Shown: piece by piece, positions 5,565 through 9,009 of the stretch
Numbering within the stretch: the first letter of the stretch is position 1
Layout: each line of letters starts with the position of its first letter
NCBI GenBank assembly: GCA_023426265.1
Contig: JAFABA010000043.1
Coordinates: 1 to 9,009 of the forward strand
DNA from: Bacillota bacterium
GTDB lineage: Bacteria; Bacillota; Clostridia; Christensenellales; CAG-138
Length of the DNA: 9,009 bases
Direction: 5' to 3'
Translations under genes and position numbers: made by a program
The notes under the pieces: model-generated
What the model was told of the DNA's origin: nothing
Seen by the model: the letters and a program-made list of their open reading frames with translations, nothing else
Database searches by the model: none

Positions 5565-6497
5565 ATGATTCAGATTTTTAAAACGCAGTCCGGCAAGCTT
5601 ACGGAACTCGAATGCTTTGAAGACGGCGCATGGCTCCATATGACGGACCCGGAGGATGCGGAGGTTGCTGCGGTTTCAAAAGAACTGGGTCTGGAAGAGG
5701 ATTACCTCAGAGCCGCGCTGGACGAAGAGGAAAGCCCCCGCGTGGAAAGCGACGACGGCCAGACGCTTATCATTGTGGATATGCCCACCGTGCAGCCGGA
5801 AGGCCGTACGTTTGTGTACAATACCATACCGCTCGGCATCATTTACTCCGAGCGCGGCATCGTGACCGTATGCCTGAAGGAAAGCTCCATATTGGAAAAC
5901 TTTATGGAAGGCCGCGTGCGCGGATTTTCCACCGTAAAGAAAACGCGCTTCCTGCTGCAGCTCCTGTACCGCAACGCGTCGCGGTTTTTGCAGTACCTCA
6001 AGCAGATTGACAAAGCCTCCATGCTGGTGGAGAACGAGCTGCACAAATCCATGAAGAACCGGGAATTGATCCAGATGCTCAAGCTGGAAAAATCCCTGGT
6101 GTATTTCTCCACTTCCTTAACGAGCAATGAAGTGGTGATGGAAAAACTTTTAAAGAACGAGGACATCAAGAAATATCCGGAAGATACGGATCTTTTGGAG
6201 GATGTTATCATAGAAAACAAGCAGGCGATCGAAATGTGTAACATCTACCGGGACATTTTGTCCGGCACGATGGACGCGTTCGCCTCCATTATATCCAACA
6301 ACCTCAACATCGTCATGAAGCTCCTGGCGTCCGTTACCATCGTGCTCTCCATTCCGACCATGGTTTCGAGTTTTTTTGGCATGAACACGGGCGTGCCCTG
6401 GGAGGGTTCCCCGTTCGGCTTCTGGATTGTGCTCGGCATCGCTCTCGGGCTTTCGGGCCTGGTTGCCGTACTGCTCTGGCGCAAGAAGATGTTTTAA
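5565..6497 (+). CDS. corA: CorA-family magnesium/cobalt transport protein
   Basis: CorA forms a homopentameric channel in the cytoplasmic membrane that admits Mg2+, and in some members Co2+ or Ni2+. The protein has 310 residues, a normal length. Residues 1-245 form the cytoplasmic domain: an acidic alpha/beta part with IPLGIIYSERGIVTVC (88-103), then long charged helices (about 125-245) that make the funnel. Two membrane helices close the C terminus, about 250-270 and 284-304. The selectivity signature GMN is at 272-274 (FFGMNTGVPW), and the acidic E280 sits in the loop between the helices. The end RKKMF gives the usual basic cytoplasmic tail. GGGGGTGA lies 7 bases before the ATG. Other family members such as ZntB export zinc, but the sequence shape here favours CorA. 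It probably has its own promoter. Confidence 0.94.
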   Translation: MIQIFKTQSGKLTELECFEDGAWLHMTDPEDAEVAAVSKELGLEEDYLRAALDEEESPRVESDDGQTLIIVDMPTVQPEGRTFVYNTIPLGIIYSERGIVTVCLKESSILENFMEGRVRGFSTVKKTRFLLQLLYRNASRFLQYLKQIDKASMLVENELHKSMKNRELIQMLKLEKSLVYFSTSLTSNEVVMEKLLKNEDIKKYPEDTDLLEDVIIENKQAIEMCNIYRDILSGTMDAFASIISNNLNIVMKLLASVTIVLSIPTMVSSFFGMNTGVPWEGSPFGFWIVLGIALGLSGLVAVLLWRKKMF

Positions 6498-6514
6498 TCC
6501 GGCGCGCGCCGGAT
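6497..6514. repeat. Perfect 18-bp palindrome between corA and murA
   Basis: ATCCGGCGCGCGCCGGAT reads identically on both strands. It begins at the last base of the corA stop codon. No T-tract follows, so it is not a standard intrinsic terminator. It could be an mRNA-end stabiliser, a cruciform-forming site, or a protein-binding operator in front of murA. Confidence 0.6.
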
Positions 6515-6530
6515 GCGATTTCATTCCTTA

Positions 6531-6536
6531 AAGGAG
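6531..6536 (+). promoter_or_regulatory. murA ribosome binding site with unusually long spacing
   Basis: AAGGAG ends 14 bases before the murA ATG at 6551, longer than the usual 5-10. No in-frame ATG, GTG or TTG lies closer to it. The protein N terminus at 6551 fits the family well, so the start stands. The long spacing may lower translation. Confidence 0.55.
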
Positions 6537-6550
6537 AACGTTCCAACGAA

Positions 6551-7825
6551 ATGAAGCAATGGTATACCATACGGGGAGGGAACCCGCTGGAGGGCACCGT
6601 CACCATCAGCGGCGCGAAAAACGCCGCCGTGGCCATCGTCCCAGCCGCTATTTTGGCGGGCGAGACCTGTGTGCTGGAGAATTTGCCCTTTATTGAGGAT
6701 GTGAACATCCTCAAGGAAATCCTCGTCAAAATCGGCGCGGACGTCACATTTACGCCCGGCGTCAGCATGCGCATAGATCCTTCCCGCATCAGCAGCCATT
6801 CCGTCACGTTCGATATGGTAAGCTCTTTACGCGCCTCCTACTACCTGCTAGGGGCGCTGTTGGGTCGTTACGGCTACGCGGAGCTTGCGCTGCCAGGAGG
6901 CTGCGTCATCGGTCCTAGGCCGATCGACCAGCACATCAAGGGCATGCGGGCCTTAGGCGCGGAGGTCGTGCTGGAGGATGGCCTGGTAAAAGCCAGGGCA
7001 AATAAGCTTACGGGCGCGGAAGTCTATTTTGACGTGGTCAGCGTGGGAGCCACCATCAACGTCATGCTGGCCGCCGTTATGGCGGAAGGGCAGACGGTGC
7101 TCGCAAACGCCGCCAAAGAACCGCACGTGGTGGACGTCGCCAACTTCCTCAACATGATGGGCGCGCGCGTCAAGGGCGCGGGCACGGACGTGATCCGCAT
7201 CACCGGCGTCAAGCAGATGCATGGCTGCAACTACGCCATCATACCCGATCAAATCGAGGCCGGCACGTTTATGATCGCCGCCGCGGCCTGCGGCGGGAAC
7301 GTCATCATCAAAAACGTCATCCCCACGCATTTGGAGGCCATATCCGCCAAATTAATGGAAAGCGGCGCGGCGGTGACCGAAGGCGACGACGGGCGGGAGT
7401 TCTTTATGCAGGTAAAGGGCAACGGAAGGGCAAGGGCGGTCAACATCAAGACTTTGCCGTATCCCGGCTTCCCAACCGATCTCCAGCAGCCTATGATGGC
7501 CTACCTTGCGCGCGCGCAGGGCAACAGTTTTATCGTGGAAAACATATTTGAGGAGCGCTTCAACCACGTGGGCGAGCTGCTGCGTATGGGCGCGAACATC
7601 CACCTCAACGGCCGCACCGCCATGGTGGAGGGCGTGGATCACTTGGCAGGCGCGCCGCTGTACGCTTCCGACCTTCGCGCCGGGGCCGCGCTCATCGTCG
7701 CCGCCCTTACGGCAAGGGGGATTTCCGCCGTTCACAACATCGAGTTTACGGACCGGGGATATGAATATCTGGAGCAGAAGCTCACCAGGCTGGGCGCGGA
7801 TATCAGGCGGAACTGCGGCTGCTAA
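6551..7825 (+). CDS. murA: UDP-N-acetylglucosamine 1-carboxyvinyltransferase
   Basis: MurA transfers enolpyruvate from PEP to UDP-GlcNAc, the first committed step of peptidoglycan synthesis, in the cytoplasm. The protein has 424 residues, the normal length. It opens with the typical IRGGNPLEGTVTISGAKNAA, which includes the catalytic K23 and N24. The flexible loop PGGCVIGPRPIDQHI (115-129) carries Cys118, the residue fosfomycin alkylates, so sensitivity to that antibiotic is expected. D310 in YPGFPTDLQQPMMAY is the general base, and R376 in DLRAGAALIVAAL is the other conserved active-site residue. The inside-out alpha/beta barrel repeats are complete. Gram-positive bacteria often have two MurA paralogs, and I cannot tell which this one is. 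It shares the UDP-GlcNAc pathway with glmU in this window but is not in the same transcription unit. Confidence 0.96.
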   Translation: MKQWYTIRGGNPLEGTVTISGAKNAAVAIVPAAILAGETCVLENLPFIEDVNILKEILVKIGADVTFTPGVSMRIDPSRISSHSVTFDMVSSLRASYYLLGALLGRYGYAELALPGGCVIGPRPIDQHIKGMRALGAEVVLEDGLVKARANKLTGAEVYFDVVSVGATINVMLAAVMAEGQTVLANAAKEPHVVDVANFLNMMGARVKGAGTDVIRITGVKQMHGCNYAIIPDQIEAGTFMIAAAACGGNVIIKNVIPTHLEAISAKLMESGAAVTEGDDGREFFMQVKGNGRARAVNIKTLPYPGFPTDLQQPMMAYLARAQGNSFIVENIFEERFNHVGELLRMGANIHLNGRTAMVEGVDHLAGAPLYASDLRAGAALIVAALTARGISAVHNIEFTDRGYEYLEQKLTRLGADIRRNCGC

Positions 7826-7852
7826 AATCGGCCATAAATATTTGTAAAAAGA

Positions 7853-7895
7853 ACAAACGGCATGGATTTGCGGTGTACAAATCCATGCCGTTTGT
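7853..7895. terminator. Perfect 18-bp inverted repeat after murA
   Basis: ACAAACGGCATGGATTTG (7853-7870) and its exact complement (7878-7895) flank a 7-base loop (CGGTGTA). On the plus strand the stem is followed by GTCATAATAATAATT, not a T-tract. On the minus strand the stem is followed by TTCTTTTTAC, a fair terminator tail, although no minus-strand gene is in the window. It may end murA transcription anyway through its length, or protect the mRNA 3' end. Confidence 0.6.
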
Positions 7896-7928
7896 GTCAT
7901 AATAATAATTGGAAATTATATAAAATTA
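7892..7928 (+). promoter_or_regulatory. AT-rich promoter-like stretch before the zinc-ribbon genes
   Basis: This is the most AT-rich part of the window: ATAATAATAATTGGAAATT followed by ATATAAAATTAAA. TATATA/TATAAA near 7917-7924 would serve as a -10. The possible -35, TTGTGT (7892-7897), lies inside the 3' arm of the preceding inverted repeat at about 18-19 bases spacing. A start site near 7930 would place the next hairpin at the very 5' end of the transcript. Confidence 0.45.
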
Positions 7929-7930
7929 AA

Positions 7931-7982
7931 GGGACGTCGTGTGCCGGGCATACAGGATCTGGCGCGTGTCCCCGATTTTTTT
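7931..7982 (+). terminator. Hairpin plus T7 tract between murA and the zinc-ribbon genes (terminator or attenuator)
   Basis: GGGAC (7931-7935) pairs with GTCCC (7968-7972), and TGTGCC (7940-7945) pairs with GGCGCG (7961-7966, two G-T wobbles), around a 15-base loop. Seven T residues follow at 7976-7982. If the AT-rich stretch just upstream is a promoter, this is a 5' attenuator-type terminator for the zinc-ribbon genes. If not, it is the real terminator of murA. I recognise no riboswitch aptamer in it. Confidence 0.55.
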
Positions 7983-8005
7983 AGCTGGATGAAGGAGGGA
8001 ACAAT

Positions 8006-8665
8006 ATGGCATTTTGCAAACAGTGCGGGGCGCAGTTGACAGAGGGCAGCCGCTTCTGCACCACCTGCGGCGCGGAAGCGCCGGTTACCGCAGAACCCGC
8101 AATCAGCGAGGAACAACCCAAGGCAGAACCACAGCCGGCGTATCAGTCCCCGACGTATGCGCAGCCGAGCTATATTGCGGAGCAGCGGGAGCCTGCCAAG
8201 CAAAACGCTTTCAATGCGGGAGGCTATCAGTCCGCCTACCAGCAGCCGCCTTACGGCCAGCAGACTTACGGCGGCCAGCCCCCGCAGCCGCCCGTAGCAC
8301 CGCAAAGCCCCGTGATGAGCACCGGCCAGTTCCTGGGCACATTGCTTCTGATGATGATCCCCATCGCGGGCTTTATCCTCGCAATCGTATGGGCGTGCGG
8401 CGGCACGGATAATCTCAACCGCCGTAATCTGGCGCGCGCAAAGCTCATAGTAATTGCCATCTGCATTGTGCTTTGTATTTTGCTCTCTATCTTATTTAGC
8501 GCGCTTGCCTTGTCTTTCGTCAACCAGATGGATGGCCGGCAATGGGAATTCAATGAGAACTTTGGAGATTTCGACGATTTTGCCGACGGATTTTCGGGCG
8601 GGTTCAATCAGCGGTTCAGCTTCCAAAGCTTTGAAGCCGGAGGCGGGATGTTTGCCCTGGTATAG
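8006..8665 (+). CDS. Zinc-ribbon membrane protein with Tyr/Gln/Pro-rich linker, function unknown
   Basis: The function of this 219-residue protein is not recognised. Residues 1-24 form a four-cysteine zinc ribbon: CKQCG at 4-8 and CTTCG at 18-22, so C4, C7, C18 and C21 would bind one zinc. Residues 25-103 are a low-complexity linker rich in Pro, Gln, Tyr and Ala. Two membrane helices follow, about 107-130 and 146-171, joined by CGGTDNLNRRNLARA, a loop commonly seen in proteins of this type. The tail (about 175-215) is Phe-, Gly- and Asp/Asn-rich and has the look of a disordered segment. AAGGAGG lies 7 bases before the ATG. A paralog with the same ribbon layout starts 60 bases downstream. Such proteins are common in Firmicutes and usually annotated only as zinc-ribbon domain-containing; a role in stress, secretion or envelope sensing is speculation. 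Confidence 0.85.
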   Translation: MAFCKQCGAQLTEGSRFCTTCGAEAPVTAEPAISEEQPKAEPQPAYQSPTYAQPSYIAEQREPAKQNAFNAGGYQSAYQQPPYGQQTYGGQPPQPPVAPQSPVMSTGQFLGTLLLMMIPIAGFILAIVWACGGTDNLNRRNLARAKLIVIAICIVLCILLSILFSALALSFVNQMDGRQWEFNENFGDFDDFADGFSGGFNQRFSFQSFEAGGGMFALV

Positions 8666-8725
8666 GGCGCGGCCTGTATTAAAAGGGCAAAAGTGACTAT
8701 ACCACTATATTAGGAGGGTAACGAT

Positions 8726-9009
8726 ATGGCATTTTGCGCGCAGTGTGGTGCGGAAAACAAGGGCGATTCCCGGTTTTGTTTCAATTGCGGCGCCCCCGTA
8801 GGCGCGGCGCCGGTCCCGCCGGTTCCCCCTGTACAGCAGGAAAACGCGGGCTCTCAGCAGCAGGCATACCAGCAGCCCAACTACCAGCAATCCAATTATC
8901 AGCAGTCCAGCTACCAGCAGCCGGTCTATCAACAGCCGGAGCGCACCTATGTTCCGGATGGCGACGCCCGCACGCTGGGCGTGGGCGCGGTGAGCCTGCT
9001 GGCCTACTG
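8726..9009 (+). CDS. Second zinc-ribbon protein with pentapeptide Gln repeats (3' end outside window)
   Basis: An open frame starts at ATG 8726, with AGGAGGG (8712-8718) 7 bases upstream, and runs off the window after 94 codons. The first residues, MAFCAQCGAENKGDSRFCFNC, carry C4, C7, C18 and C21 at the same positions as in the preceding gene, so the two are tandem paralogs. A Pro/Val/Gln linker follows, then five YQQxx pentapeptides (about residues 48-72) and a segment ending GVGAVSLLAY that probably begins a membrane helix. The function is unknown. The 60-bp gap to the previous gene holds no convincing terminator, so co-transcription is likely. Confidence 0.83.
   Translation, partial: MAFCAQCGAENKGDSRFCFNCGAPVGAAPVPPVPPVQQENAGSQQQAYQQPNYQQSNYQQSSYQQPVYQQPERTYVPDGDARTLGVGAVSLLAY
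8867..8941 (+). repeat. Five 15-bp units encoding YQQPN/S/V/E-type pentapeptides
   Basis: The units encode YQQPN, YQQSN, YQQSS, YQQPV and YQQPE in a row. Synonymous differences (TAC/TAT, CAG/CAA) show that the copies have diverged while the peptide was kept, which suggests selection on the protein rather than a fresh slippage event. The upstream zinc-ribbon protein has a looser version (AYQQPP, YGQQ). Confidence 0.75.

Noticed and set aside
6150..6524. Minus-strand open frames across corA and murA, and similar ones across glmU and the G5/M23-like gene
   Set aside because: They are antisense to strongly conserved genes; long reverse frames are expected in GC-rich DNA and none shows a family motif.
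8705..8932. Minus-strand open frame rich in Leu and Val opposite the second zinc-ribbon gene
   Set aside because: It is the mirror of the CAG/CAA-rich repeat region; the plus strand has a clear ribosome site and a conserved cysteine pattern.
8867..8941. CRISPR-like or tandem DNA repeat array
   Set aside because: The 15-bp units are contiguous, without spacers, in frame, and diverged mainly at synonymous or third positions; they are coding repeats.

Overview
The window is a GC-rich stretch in which every gene I support lies on the plus strand. It looks like chromosomal DNA of a high-GC clostridial Firmicute. The reasons are strong AGGAGG-type ribosome binding sites, intrinsic hairpin terminators, occasional TTG starts, a lipoprotein with a low-GC-Gram-positive style lipobox, and a G5/M23-like cell-envelope protein. 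The lineage is an inference; a Christensenellales- or Oscillospirales-like bacterium would fit, but nothing here proves it. I see no transposase, integrase, phage gene, tRNA, rRNA or CRISPR array.

Layout. (1) 1-641: the C-terminal half of metK, ending in a short palindromic repeat and a strong terminator. (2) 816-2192: glmU, the bifunctional enzyme that makes UDP-GlcNAc. Its acetyltransferase half is canonical, but its uridyltransferase half has several altered substrate-pocket residues. (3) 2193-2515: a 323-bp gap without a gene. It is full of nested complementary segments and its last stem overlaps the Shine-Dalgarno of the next gene, so it is the best candidate for an undescribed element, either a structured cis-regulatory RNA or a fold-back repeat. 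(4) 2516-3154: a YhhN-family membrane protein. (5) 3333-4289: an orphan BtuF/FepB-type substrate-binding lipoprotein with a hairpin-rich leader and a clear terminator. (6) 4364-5443: a membrane-anchored G5 + M23 protein whose peptidase domain has lost most of its zinc/catalytic residues. (7) 5565-6497: corA. (8) 6551-7825: murA. (9) 7853-7982: a perfect 18-bp inverted repeat, then an AT-rich promoter-like stretch, then a second hairpin with a T7 tract. (10) 8006-8665 and 8726 to the window end: two tandem paralogous zinc-ribbon membrane proteins with Tyr/Gln/Pro-rich linkers. The second runs off the edge.

How the genes relate: glmU makes UDP-GlcNAc, which murA commits to peptidoglycan synthesis. 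The G5/M23-like protein is predicted to act outside the membrane on or near the cell wall, so a loose cell-envelope theme runs through the window. Terminators and long gaps separate most genes, so these are probably mostly single-gene units rather than one operon. The two zinc-ribbon genes are the only pair that looks co-transcribed.
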